DNA from: Falsiroseomonas frigidaquae
GTDB lineage: Bacteria > Pseudomonadota > Alphaproteobacteria > Acetobacterales > Acetobacteraceae
Reading direction: 5' to 3'
DNA length: 64,000 nucleotides
Assembly: GCF_012163145.1 (NCBI RefSeq)
Contig: NZ_JAAVTX010000006.1
Location: forward strand, 558,001-622,000
Shown: one piece after another, positions 8,185-15,964 of the stretch
How the letters are laid out: each line of letters starts with the position of its first letter
Numbering within the stretch: the stretch's first letter is position 1
Position numbers and translations under genes: made by a program
Notes under the pieces: generated by a model
Told to the model about the DNA's origin: nothing
What the model saw: only the letters and a program-made list of their open reading frames with translations
The model's database searches: none

Positions 8185-8973
8185 ATGATCGCGGCGCGGG
8201 GCATCTGGCTGAAGGCCGGCGGCCGGTCCTTGCTGGCGGATGTCTCGCTGGAAATGCGGCCGGGCGAGGTCCTGGTGCTGGCCGGGCCGAATGGCGCCGG
8301 CAAGTCCACCCTGCTGAAGATCCTGGCCGGCGAGGTCACGCCCGGCGCCGGCCAGGTGACTCTGGAAGGCCGGCCCCTGCCGGCCTGGCACCCGCGCGAC
8401 CTGGCGCGGCGCCGGGCCGTGCTCGGCCAGCATGTCGGCGTGGCGTTTCCCATGCTGGCGCGGGACGTGGTGGCGCTCGGCCGCCTGCCCTGGCACGGCC
8501 ACCCCGCCGAGACGGCGCGCGATGCCGAGGCGATCGCCGCGGCCCAGGCGGAAGCGTCGGTGACGCATCTGGCGCCCCGCGCCCACGCCACCCTGTCCGG
8601 CGGCGAGCGCCAGCGGGTGCATCTGGCCCGCGCCCTGGCGCAGCTCGATGGCGCCGGCATGCCCGCCGCGCTGATGCTGGACGAACCCACCGCCAGCCTG
8701 GATGCGGGCCACCGCGCCGCGCTGCTGCGCCTGCTGCGCCGGCTGGCCGGGCGGGGGCTGGCGGTGCTGGTGGTGCTGCACGACCTGCAGGAGGCCGCCT
8801 TCGTGGCGGACCGCGTGGCCCTGCTGGAACAGGGTCGGCTGCTGGCCTGCGGCCCACCCGATGTCGCGCTGGACCCGGCGCTGCTGGAGCGGGTCTACGG
8901 CCTGCCCTTCCGCCACCTGCCCGGACTGGGCCCGATCCCGTTGCTTGCAGAAGGCGCGTTGACGCCGGGGTAG
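8185..8973 (+). CDS. hmuV: hemin ABC transporter ATP-binding protein HmuV
   Basis: 262 residues from ATG 8185 with a purine-rich GGAGC just upstream. Walker A GPNGAGKS (about 34-41), signature LSGGERQ, Walker B ALMLDEP and the switch histidine in VVLHDLQEAA are all present, so the ATPase looks functional. It powers HmuTU-dependent heme import. It is separated from hmuU by 148 bp of tandem repeats, unlike the overlapping hmuS-T-U junctions, so its expression may be partly uncoupled. Confidence 0.93.
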   Translation: MIAARGIWLKAGGRSLLADVSLEMRPGEVLVLAGPNGAGKSTLLKILAGEVTPGAGQVTLEGRPLPAWHPRDLARRRAVLGQHVGVAFPMLARDVVALGRLPWHGHPAETARDAEAIAAAQAEASVTHLAPRAHATLSGGERQRVHLARALAQLDGAGMPAALMLDEPTASLDAGHRAALLRLLRRLAGRGLAVLVVLHDLQEAAFVADRVALLEQGRLLACGPPDVALDPALLERVYGLPFRHLPGLGPIPLLAEGALTPG

Positions 8974-9014
8974 AGGTTCCGCCAGGGTGATCGCGCACAG
9001 GTTGCGGAGGTCAG

Positions 9015-10760
9015 GTGAAGGCGGGGGCGTTGCAGGGCGATGCGAGAAGCCGTGCCTGCGCTGTCCTCCTCGCCAGTGTCCTGGCCGGGCCGGCGCTTGG
9101 GCAGGAGGCTGCGCCGCCGCCGCAGCCCGGCCTGATCGAGCGCGTCGCCCCCGCCCCCACCCCGAGCCTCGGCCCGGCGCTGCTGCCGCCGGAGCCGCCG
9201 CCCACCACGGGCCCCGGCGCCCTGCGTCGCGTGGCGCTGGGCGCGGTGCGGGTCGCCGGCAACACGGCGCTGCCGGCTGTGGTGCTGCTGCCGCCGGGCC
9301 TGGCCGGGCAGGACGCGACGCTGGCCGAGATCGAGGCCGCGCGCCTGGCCGCGCTGGCCGCCTATCGCGCCGCGGGCTTCGCCTATGTCGCCGTCGGCGC
9401 CAGCCTCTCGGCTGGGGCGGAAGGCCGTGCCGACCTGCTGCTGACGGTGACGGAGGGCTTCGTTGCCACCCTGGCGCTGGAGGGCGAGATCGGCCCGGCG
9501 GCACGGCAGCTGCGCCGCTTCCTGGAACCGCTGGTCGGCCAGCGCCCCCTGCCCCATGCGGCGCTGGAACGCGCCTTGCTGCTGGCCGGCGACATTCCCG
9601 GCGTCACCGCCCGCGGCCTCCTGCGCCCGGTGGAGGGGGAGCCGGGCGCGCTGGAGCTGCTGGTGCGGCTGGAACGCCAGGCGGTGTCCGGCTTCGCCAG
9701 CCTGGACAATCGCGGCAATACCGCGACCGGCGCCTGGCAGGGGCTGCTGGTGGGCCAGTTGAATGCCCTCACCCATCGCGGCGAACGCAGCGAGTTGGCG
9801 CTGTTCCAATCCGACCAGCACGGCCAGAGCTTCGGCCAGCTGAGCCACGAGGTCTTCCTCGGCGCCTCCGGCCTGCGGCTGCGCGGCTTCGCAGGCGCCG
9901 GGCGGGCGGCGCCGGGCGGGGCGCTGGCGGCGCTGGGCTATGCCGGGGAGACGCGGGTGGCGGGCCTTGCGCTGAGCCAGCCGCTGATCCGGTCCCGCCC
10001 GCGCAACCTGACCCTGACGGCGCAGCTCGATGCCTTCGAGAGCCTGGTGCGGCTGCGCCCGGGCGATGGCGCGCCGCGGGAACGCGCCAGCCGGGATGCG
10101 GTCCGCGCCCTGCGGCTGGGAGTGGAGGGCGAGGTCCGGGACGCCAGGCTCGGCTTCGCCCCCGCCGCCGCGGTCAGCACCGGCAGCCTGCGGCTGCATC
10201 GCGGGCTGGAGGCGCTGGGCGCGAGCACCGGCAGTCATGGCACCAGCGCACGGCTCGGCAGCGATTTCGGCTTCTTCCGGGCGGTGGCGGAGGCCTCGCG
10301 GACGCAGCCGCTATTCCAGCCGGCGGAAGGCTGGATGGTCTCGGCGCATGTCGCCGGGGCGGTGCAGTGGAGCGATGATGCGCTGCCGCCGGCCGAGAAA
10401 TTCTACCTCGGTGGCAACCGCCTGGGACGCGGCTTCTTCGCCGGGCAGCTGGCCGGCGACCGCGCCATCGCCGGCAGCCTGGAGATCCAGGCCGCCACCC
10501 AGCTGCCCCTGCCCTGGTCGGCGGAGCCGCGCGGCCTGCAGCTGTACCTGTTCCGCGACGAGGCCCGCGCCACCGACAATGCCAGCGATGCCGGCGCGCG
10601 GCGCCTCGCCTCCTGGGGCGGCGGGGTGCGGCTGCAACTGTCCGACCGCGCCCAGGTCGAGCTGGAGGGCCTGCGCCGCATCACCCGCCAGCCGGATGGC
10701 GCCGGCGTGCGCGAACTGGATGCCGGCGCGGTCTTCACGAGGTTGCTGATTCGGTTCTGA
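9015..10760 (+). CDS. ShlB/FhaC/HxuB-type two-partner secretion pore (TpsB)
   Basis: 581 residues from GTG 9015, preceded by GCGGAGG. Signal peptide about 1-30, a Pro-rich stretch, two POTRA-like domains (about 75-230, with GAVRVAGNTALP and GFVATLALEGEIGPAARQL), then a 16-strand-type barrel (about 240-581) with the conserved FYLGGNRLGRGF segment of the Omp85/TpsB loop motif and a terminal Phe. TpsB proteins export one large TpsA exoprotein; no TpsA is encoded in the window. Placement 41 bp after hmuV suggests a heme-scavenging partner of the HxuA type elsewhere, which is inference. Confidence 0.88.
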   Translation: MKAGALQGDARSRACAVLLASVLAGPALGQEAAPPPQPGLIERVAPAPTPSLGPALLPPEPPPTTGPGALRRVALGAVRVAGNTALPAVVLLPPGLAGQDATLAEIEAARLAALAAYRAAGFAYVAVGASLSAGAEGRADLLLTVTEGFVATLALEGEIGPAARQLRRFLEPLVGQRPLPHAALERALLLAGDIPGVTARGLLRPVEGEPGALELLVRLERQAVSGFASLDNRGNTATGAWQGLLVGQLNALTHRGERSELALFQSDQHGQSFGQLSHEVFLGASGLRLRGFAGAGRAAPGGALAALGYAGETRVAGLALSQPLIRSRPRNLTLTAQLDAFESLVRLRPGDGAPRERASRDAVRALRLGVEGEVRDARLGFAPAAAVSTGSLRLHRGLEALGASTGSHGTSARLGSDFGFFRAVAEASRTQPLFQPAEGWMVSAHVAGAVQWSDDALPPAEKFYLGGNRLGRGFFAGQLAGDRAIAGSLEIQAATQLPLPWSAEPRGLQLYLFRDEARATDNASDAGARRLASWGGGVRLQLSDRAQVELEGLRRITRQPDGAGVRELDAGAVFTRLLIRF

Positions 10761-11958
10761 GGCCGGCGGGTTGCACCGGTCGCGCAAGCGCCTTGGCGAT
10801 GCGGCGGCTGAGCTGGATGCAAGGCAGTTCCACCGTCCGGAACATCACCTGCGCCAGCCCGAGCGACAGCAGCGCCGCGGCCAGCAGCGTCACGGGCAGC
10901 GGGACCACCGCCGGCATCAGCTCCACCATGAGAAGGATGACCGGGACATGCACCAGGTACAGGCTGAAGGAGACCTTGCCGAACCAGGGTAGTGGGCCGC
11001 GCATCAGCCACGCCTGCGCGGTGGCGGAGGAGATGACCAGCGCGATCAGCAGGGCCGCGCCGGCGCCATTCACCAGGTCATCCAGCACGGCCGGCGCCGG
11101 GGCCAGCCAGCGGAATTTCAGCAGGATGTAGCAGCCCACCCACAGCCCGAGCCGCGCGCCGCCGGACAGGCCGCCGATCCAGGCCCGGATTGCCGCACGA
11201 TGGCGCGCCAGCAGGCTGCCGAAGGCGAAATAAGGCAGGTAGTACAACGTCATCGCATAGCCGGTGGCACCCGTCAGCCGCAGTTCCCCATAGGCGATCG
11301 CGGCGCCGATCAGGAACAGCGGCACCGCCACCCGCGTGCCCAGCGCCGTCACGGCGACCAGCAGGGGAAACACGATGGAGGCGTGCCATTCGTAGTGCAG
11401 CGTCCAGAGCACAGGGTTGAGCGAGTAGAAATCGCCGAACAGCAGCGCCTGCCGCAGCACCATCCAGAGGTTCGGTGCCTCGAACCAGCAATAGTCGAGG
11501 ATGGTCATCGGCGTCGCGTTCCTCGCGCCGACGGGAATGATCGGCAGCAGGGCCGCGATGAGCAGGACGATGAAGATGCAGGGTGGCAGCAGCCGCACCA
11601 TCCGCTGCATCAGGAAGGGCACATAGTTCGGCGGTCGCGTGGTGAGGAAGGGCAGCGTCAGCACGAAGCCGCTCAGGGTGAAGAAGAACAGCACCGCCTC
11701 GCGCCCCGACCAGAGCAGGCTTGGCGGCAGCGTGGTCAGCAGGAACACGCTGAGGCCACCGCCATCGAAGGCGTTCCGCCCATAACCGTCGAGGACGTGA
11801 AATATTCCCGGATACACGGTGATACAATGGTAGACGATGATAATGATCGCCGCGATGCCGCGCATCGAATCCAATGCTGCGATACGTTCAATCTGATGTG
11901 TGGCGACTGCATCCCGCAAGGGAGAAGTCATTGGGATGCTGGGTGCAGCCACATTCAT
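10735..11958 (-). CDS. acyltransferase 3 (OafA/YrhL-like) membrane protein
   Basis: 407 residues if started at ATG 11958 (MNVAAPSIPM); ATG 12027 would add 23 residues. About ten membrane helices. The N-terminal family motif is visible (IERIAALDSMRGIAAIIIIV, then YHCITVYPG), with the VLFFFTLSGFVLTLPFL and FLMQRMVRLLPP segments typical of acyltransferase-3 proteins, which O-acylate cell-surface polysaccharides or lipids. The 5' third is noticeably less GC-rich than its neighbours, a mild sign of transfer. Its 3' end overlaps the convergent tpsB gene by 26 bp. Confidence 0.88.
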   Translation of the reverse strand: MNVAAPSIPMTSPLRDAVATHQIERIAALDSMRGIAAIIIIVYHCITVYPGIFHVLDGYGRNAFDGGGLSVFLLTTLPPSLLWSGREAVLFFFTLSGFVLTLPFLTTRPPNYVPFLMQRMVRLLPPCIFIVLLIAALLPIIPVGARNATPMTILDYCWFEAPNLWMVLRQALLFGDFYSLNPVLWTLHYEWHASIVFPLLVAVTALGTRVAVPLFLIGAAIAYGELRLTGATGYAMTLYYLPYFAFGSLLARHRAAIRAWIGGLSGGARLGLWVGCYILLKFRWLAPAPAVLDDLVNGAGAALLIALVISSATAQAWLMRGPLPWFGKVSFSLYLVHVPVILLMVELMPAVVPLPVTLLAAALLSLGLAQVMFRTVELPCIQLSRRIAKALARPVQPAGLRTESATS

Positions 11959-12107
11959 GATGTCCGGCCCCGGATATTTTCGCGGGGCAAGCCTAGCATG
12001 ATTGCGGCGCAGCAATACTGCGGACATCCGGCGGATAAGGGCTAATCCTTTCGGGTCGGTTCCATCGCGCCGGACCGGACCCCGGGCGATTCCGCCGGAT
12101 CGGAAAA

Positions 12108-12119
12108 TGGTCTAGACCG
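12108..12119. promoter_or_regulatory. possible GntR/FadR-type operator before the mct-like gene
   Basis: TGGTCTAGACCG contains the perfect 10-bp palindrome GGTCTAGACC (12109-12118) and is one base from a perfect 12-bp palindrome. FadR-subfamily GntR regulators bind TGGT-N-ACCA-like sites. It lies 26 bp upstream of the start codon. No such regulator is adjacent, so the assignment is tentative. Confidence 0.35.
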
Positions 12120-12144
12120 ACCCCCGCACATCCGGAGGTATCAC

Positions 12145-13353
12145 ATGGCGGGCTTTCTCAGCGATCTTCGGGTGGTGGAAGTCTCCGCCTTCATCGCGGC
12201 GCCGATCGGCGGGATGACGCTGGCGCAGATGGGGGCGGAGGTGATCCGCATCGACCCGATCGGCGGCAACATCGACTACCGCCGCTGGCCGCTGGCCCCC
12301 ACCGGCACCTCCCTCTACTGGACCGGCCTCAACAAATCTAAGCGCAGCGTGGCGCTGGCCCTGCACAAGCCGGAGGGGCGGGAGATTGCCCGCGCGCTGA
12401 TATGTGCCCCCGGCGAGGGCAAGGGAATCCTCCTGACCAACCTGCCGGCCAGCGGATGGATGAGCCATGCGGAGCTTTCGAAGCACCGCGAGGACCTGAT
12501 CATGCTGCGCCTGACCGGCAACCATGATGGCTCCGGCGCCGTGGACTACACGGTGAACTGCGCCAGCGGCTTCCCCACCGCGACGGGCCCCGGCGGCGAT
12601 CCGGTGAACCATGTGCTGCCGGCCTGGGACATCGCCGCGGGCCTGTACCTCGCCACCGGCCTGCTCGGCGCCGAACGCGCGCGCCGCCAGGATGGCCGCG
12701 GCCGGGAAGTCACGCTGGCGCTGTCGGATGTGATGCTCGCCTCGGTCGCGACGCTCGGCTACGTCGCCGATGTGCAGGTGAATGATTCGGTGCGCCCGGC
12801 CATGGGCAACGACCTGTATGGCGCCTGGGGCCGCGATTTCCCGACCAGGGATGGCCGCCGCGTGATGGTCTGCGCCATCTCCAACCGGCAATGGCAGGCG
12901 GTGGGCAAGGCGACGGGCCTGACGGACAAGATCGCCATGATCGGCCCGATGCTGGACGTGGACCTGAACGACGAGGGCGGCAGGTTCGAGGCGCGCCACG
13001 CCATCAATGCCGTGCTCGCCCCCTGGTTCGCCAGGCACACGCTGGCCGAGATCGGCGAGGCCTTCGCCGGCACCGGCGTGCTGTGGGGCCCCTACCAGGA
13101 TTTCGGGCAGTTGGTGCGGGAGGATGCGCGGTGCTCGACCGCCAACCCGATGTTCACCACCATCGCGCAGACTGGCGTCGGCGAGATCCTGGCGCCCGCC
13201 GTGCCGCTCGGCTTCGCCGAACGCGCGCCCGCCGCGCCGGCGCCCCGGCTCGGCGAACATACCGAGCAGGTGCTGGCGGAAGTGCTCGGCCTCACCACCT
13301 GCGCAATCGGCAAGCTGCATGACGCCGGCACCATAGCCGGCCCGAAGGAGTGA
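12145..13353 (+). CDS. mct: CaiB/BaiF CoA-transferase family protein, probable 2-methylfumaryl-CoA isomerase
   Basis: 402 residues from ATG 12145, with CGGAGG 9 bp upstream. Family III CoA-transferase fold; the catalytic Asp corresponds to Asp162 in HVLPAWDIAAG. From memory, stretches such as GGMTLAQMGAEVIRIDPIGG, YRRWPL, GLNKSKRS, VDYTVN and the C-terminal RLGEHTEQVLAEVLGL are close to Chloroflexus Mct, which moves CoA intramolecularly between C1 and C4 of mesaconate (2-methylfumaryl-CoA to 3-methylfumaryl-CoA). The following gene makes 2-methylfumaryl-CoA, supporting that role. It could instead be an intermolecular CoA-transferase. The mcd start follows within 6 bp of the stop. Confidence 0.78.
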   Translation: MAGFLSDLRVVEVSAFIAAPIGGMTLAQMGAEVIRIDPIGGNIDYRRWPLAPTGTSLYWTGLNKSKRSVALALHKPEGREIARALICAPGEGKGILLTNLPASGWMSHAELSKHREDLIMLRLTGNHDGSGAVDYTVNCASGFPTATGPGGDPVNHVLPAWDIAAGLYLATGLLGAERARRQDGRGREVTLALSDVMLASVATLGYVADVQVNDSVRPAMGNDLYGAWGRDFPTRDGRRVMVCAISNRQWQAVGKATGLTDKIAMIGPMLDVDLNDEGGRFEARHAINAVLAPWFARHTLAEIGEAFAGTGVLWGPYQDFGQLVREDARCSTANPMFTTIAQTGVGEILAPAVPLGFAERAPAAPAPRLGEHTEQVLAEVLGLTTCAIGKLHDAGTIAGPKE

Positions 13354-13358
13354 TACGG

Positions 13359-15032
13359 ATGGACCAGATCGTGGCCAACACCAGCAACGCCCGCGACCTG
13401 CTCGCCCGCGCCTCCGCCGGCCTGGACGCCGCCGAGCGCCTGCATGAGGTGACGCGCGCCGCGCTCGCCGCGCTGCTCGCCCCCCAGGGCAAGGTCAGCG
13501 GCGCCCTGCTCGAGCGCCACCAACTGGCCGGCCATGGCCTCGCCTGGCAGGCCACCTATGTGGCGGCGTTGCGGGAGACGCTGCGCTGGGCGGAGCGGCT
13601 GGACCAGGCCGGGCGCTTCGGCGCCACCGAACAGGCCATCCTGCATCTCGGCTTCGCGGAATACCTGGCGCAGCTCGCCGGCGGCATCCCGATGAGCCAG
13701 GCGGAGATCATCCGCCCGGCCGACATGGGCGTTCCGGCCGAGGCACTGGCCCGCTTCCAGGCCGAGCCGGCGCTGGCCGCGCTGTCCGACCTGGCGGCAC
13801 TGGATGCGGCGCGCCGCCTGCTGGCGAAATCCGCCACCGAGAACCAGCTCGGCGCCGACCATCTGGAGGATGAGATGCTGGAGGCGACGCAGGCCACCTT
13901 CCTGCGCTTCGCCGCCGCCGAGATCGAGCCCTTCGCCCAGGCCTGGCACCGCAACGACGAGCTGATCCCGATCGAGACCGTGGCCAAGCTGGCCGAGATG
14001 GGCGTGTTCGGCCTGACGGTGCCGGAGGAACATGGCGGCCTCGGCCTCGGCAAGGTGGCGATGTGCCTGGTGTCGGAGGCGCTGTCCGGCGCCTATCTCG
14101 GCGTCGGCTCGCTCGGCACGCGGTCCGAGATCGCGGCCGAGCTGATCCGCCTGGCCGGCACGCCGGAGCAGCAGCAGAAGTTCCTGGCCGGCATCGCCAG
14201 TGGCGAGATCCTGCCGACGGCGGTGTTCACGGAACCGGACACCGGCTCCGACCTCGGCAGCCTGCGGACCCGTGCGGTGCGCGTCGGCGACGTCTACAAG
14301 GTATATGGCGCGAAGACCTGGATCACCCACGGCGCGCGGTCCGACCTGATGACGCTGATGGTCCGCACCGACCCGGATGCGCCGGGCTACCAGGGCCTGT
14401 CCATGCTGCTGGCGGAAAAGCCGCGCGGCACGGACGGCAACCCCTTTCCCGCCGAGGGCATGGGCGGCACCGAGATTCCCGTGCTCGGCTACCGCGGCAT
14501 GAAGGAATACGAGATCTTCTTCGATGGCTTCGAGGTGCCGGTCGCCAACCTGCTGGGCGGCGTCGAGGGGCGCGGCTTCAAGCAGCTGATGGAGACCTTC
14601 GAAAGCGCCCGGATCCAGACCGCCGCGCGGGCGCTGGGCGTGGCGCGCAACGCCATCGAGCACGGCGCCTACTACGCCGCGGGCCGCAACCAGTTCGGCA
14701 AGACCATCCAGCATTTCCCGCGTGTCTACGGCAAGCTGGCCTGGATGGTGGCGGAGACGATGATGGCCCGCCAGCTCACCTACTTCGCCGCGCGGCAGAA
14801 GGACGCCGACCGGCGCTGCGACATCGAGGCCGGCATGGCCAAGCTGCTCGCGGCGCGCGTCGCCTGGTCCAATGCGGATTGCTCGCTGCAGATCCATGGC
14901 GGCAACGGCTATGCGCTGGAATACGGCATCAGCCGCCTGCTGTGCGACGCGCGCATCCTGTCGATCTTCGAGGGTGCGGCGGAGATCCAGGCGCAGGTGA
15001 TCGTGCGCGGCATGCTCGGCCGGATCAACTGA
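13359..15032 (+). CDS. mcd: (2S)-methylsuccinyl-CoA dehydrogenase
   Basis: 557 residues from ATG 13359; GTG 13350 is an alternative overlapping the previous stop. Longer than ordinary acyl-CoA dehydrogenases because of an N-terminal extension of about 150 residues (GKVSGALLERHQLAGHGLAW), a feature of Mcd. The acyl-CoA dehydrogenase domains follow: LTVPEEHGGLGLGKVAMCL, EPDTGSDLGS, NQFGKTIQHFPRVYGKLAWM, and the catalytic-base region ILSIFEGAAEIQ. Mcd oxidises methylsuccinyl-CoA to mesaconyl-C1-CoA in the ethylmalonyl-CoA pathway for acetate assimilation. Coupled to the mct-like gene. Confidence 0.88.
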   Translation: MDQIVANTSNARDLLARASAGLDAAERLHEVTRAALAALLAPQGKVSGALLERHQLAGHGLAWQATYVAALRETLRWAERLDQAGRFGATEQAILHLGFAEYLAQLAGGIPMSQAEIIRPADMGVPAEALARFQAEPALAALSDLAALDAARRLLAKSATENQLGADHLEDEMLEATQATFLRFAAAEIEPFAQAWHRNDELIPIETVAKLAEMGVFGLTVPEEHGGLGLGKVAMCLVSEALSGAYLGVGSLGTRSEIAAELIRLAGTPEQQQKFLAGIASGEILPTAVFTEPDTGSDLGSLRTRAVRVGDVYKVYGAKTWITHGARSDLMTLMVRTDPDAPGYQGLSMLLAEKPRGTDGNPFPAEGMGGTEIPVLGYRGMKEYEIFFDGFEVPVANLLGGVEGRGFKQLMETFESARIQTAARALGVARNAIEHGAYYAAGRNQFGKTIQHFPRVYGKLAWMVAETMMARQLTYFAARQKDADRRCDIEAGMAKLLAARVAWSNADCSLQIHGGNGYALEYGISRLLCDARILSIFEGAAEIQAQVIVRGMLGRIN

Positions 15033-15084
15033 AGGTATCGGAACCCTTCGACCCTCGGCGCGCTGTCAGGGCTCGGCCGAGGGG

Positions 15085-15276
15085 ATGCTTCACAGAATGC
15101 TTCGATGGGTGATCGGTATCGCCGTCCTGCTGGCGGCCTTGGGTCTTGTGGCGCGGGTGCTGCAACTCGGCGTCTCGCTGGCGCTGCTCGGCGTGGCGCT
15201 TGTCGCCGGCGTCATCGGGGTGGTGATGGGGCTGATCACCTGGATGCAGCGGCGCAACCCGCCCGACGCGCGTTAG
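15085..15276 (+). CDS. small two-helix membrane protein
   Basis: 63 residues from ATG 15085; ATG 15097 is an equally plausible start, with GAGGGG upstream. Two hydrophobic helices (about 8-26 and 28-50) joined by a short turn and followed by a basic tail MQRRNPPDAR. No family recognised. Lies 52 bp after mcd and before a hairpin at 15304-15330, so it could be the last gene of that operon. Supported by hydrophobic pattern and ribosome site only. Confidence 0.5.
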   Translation: MLHRMLRWVIGIAVLLAALGLVARVLQLGVSLALLGVALVAGVIGVVMGLITWMQRRNPPDAR

Positions 15277-15303
15277 CCTTGGGCACGGCACGCGGATGGA
15301 CCC

Positions 15304-15330
15304 CCCTCTCCCGCCCTGCGGGCGAGGGGG
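15304..15330. terminator. hairpin between convergent genes
   Basis: GGGCGAGGGGG (15320-15330) pairs with the C-rich left arm from 15304 through CGCCC (15312-15316) with a small bulge and a TGC loop, followed rightward by CCTTTC. It sits between the small membrane protein gene and the convergent PPOX gene. The weak T-run makes it a plausible but not strong terminator. Confidence 0.5.
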
Positions 15331-15334
15331 CCTT

Positions 15335-15952
15335 TCAGTAGAGGTTGGCGGCGAGGCGCGCCGGGGCCTCCCGGTCATAGGTCTCCGCATCGAAGGCGCC
15401 GGCGGTCGCGGATTTCAGGAACTGGCCGGCCGTCGGCACCCCAGCCGGGCGCGGCGTATCGCCCCATAGGCCGGAGCGCAGCAGCGCGCGGGCGCATTGG
15501 AAGAACACCTCCTCCACCGCAATCCGCAGCACGGTCGCGGGCGCCTTGCCCTGTTCCGCCAGGCGCGCACAGAGCGCCGGGTCCGTGGTGATGGTGCCGC
15601 GGCCCGCCACCCGCAGCGTTTCCCCCACGCCGGGGATCAGGAACAGCAGCGCCACCTGCGGATCGCCGACGATGTCGCGCAGCGCGTCGATCCGGTTGTT
15701 GCCGCGCCGGTCCGGCAGGGCGAGCTCGGTGCCGGACAGCACGGTGACGAAGCCCGGCGCATCGCCGCGCGGCGTGCCATGCACGGCGCCATCGGCGCCG
15801 CGCGTGGACAGGATGCAGAAGGGGCTTCGGGCAATGAAGTCGCGGCTCGGCGCATCGATGTCGCGCCGCACCTTCAACAGCGAGCCGGGCACCGCCGCGC
15901 CGTACAACGCCTCCAGCGCCGCCAGGCTTTCCACCGCATGCGGATCGCTCAT
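15335..15952 (-). CDS. pyridoxamine 5'-phosphate oxidase family FMN protein
   Basis: 205 residues from ATG 15952. Split-barrel flavin-binding fold of the PPOX superfamily (SPFCILSTRGADGAVHGTPR, then LPDRRGNNRIDALRDIVGDP and VALLFLIPGVGETLRVAGRG), resembling the MSMEG_1061-type FMN-dependent subgroup. These proteins are thought to reduce or bind flavin or F420-like cofactors; the substrate cannot be read from sequence. It lies 12 bp downstream of the ThDP enzyme gene on the same strand, so the two are probably an operon. Confidence 0.82.
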   Translation of the reverse strand: MSDPHAVESLAALEALYGAAVPGSLLKVRRDIDAPSRDFIARSPFCILSTRGADGAVHGTPRGDAPGFVTVLSGTELALPDRRGNNRIDALRDIVGDPQVALLFLIPGVGETLRVAGRGTITTDPALCARLAEQGKAPATVLRIAVEEVFFQCARALLRSGLWGDTPRPAGVPTAGQFLKSATAGAFDAETYDREAPARLAANLY

Positions 15953-15964
15953 TCCTGGAACCTC

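Noticed and set aside
6849-8690. 613-codon leftward frame with repeated LRACGL peptides
   Set aside because: It is opposite hmuU-hmuV. The peptide repeat is only the 24-bp DNA repeat read in an open frame.
8895-10238. 447-codon leftward frame opposite tpsB
   Set aside because: Shadow of the TpsB gene, Gln/Arg/Ala-rich, no domain pattern.
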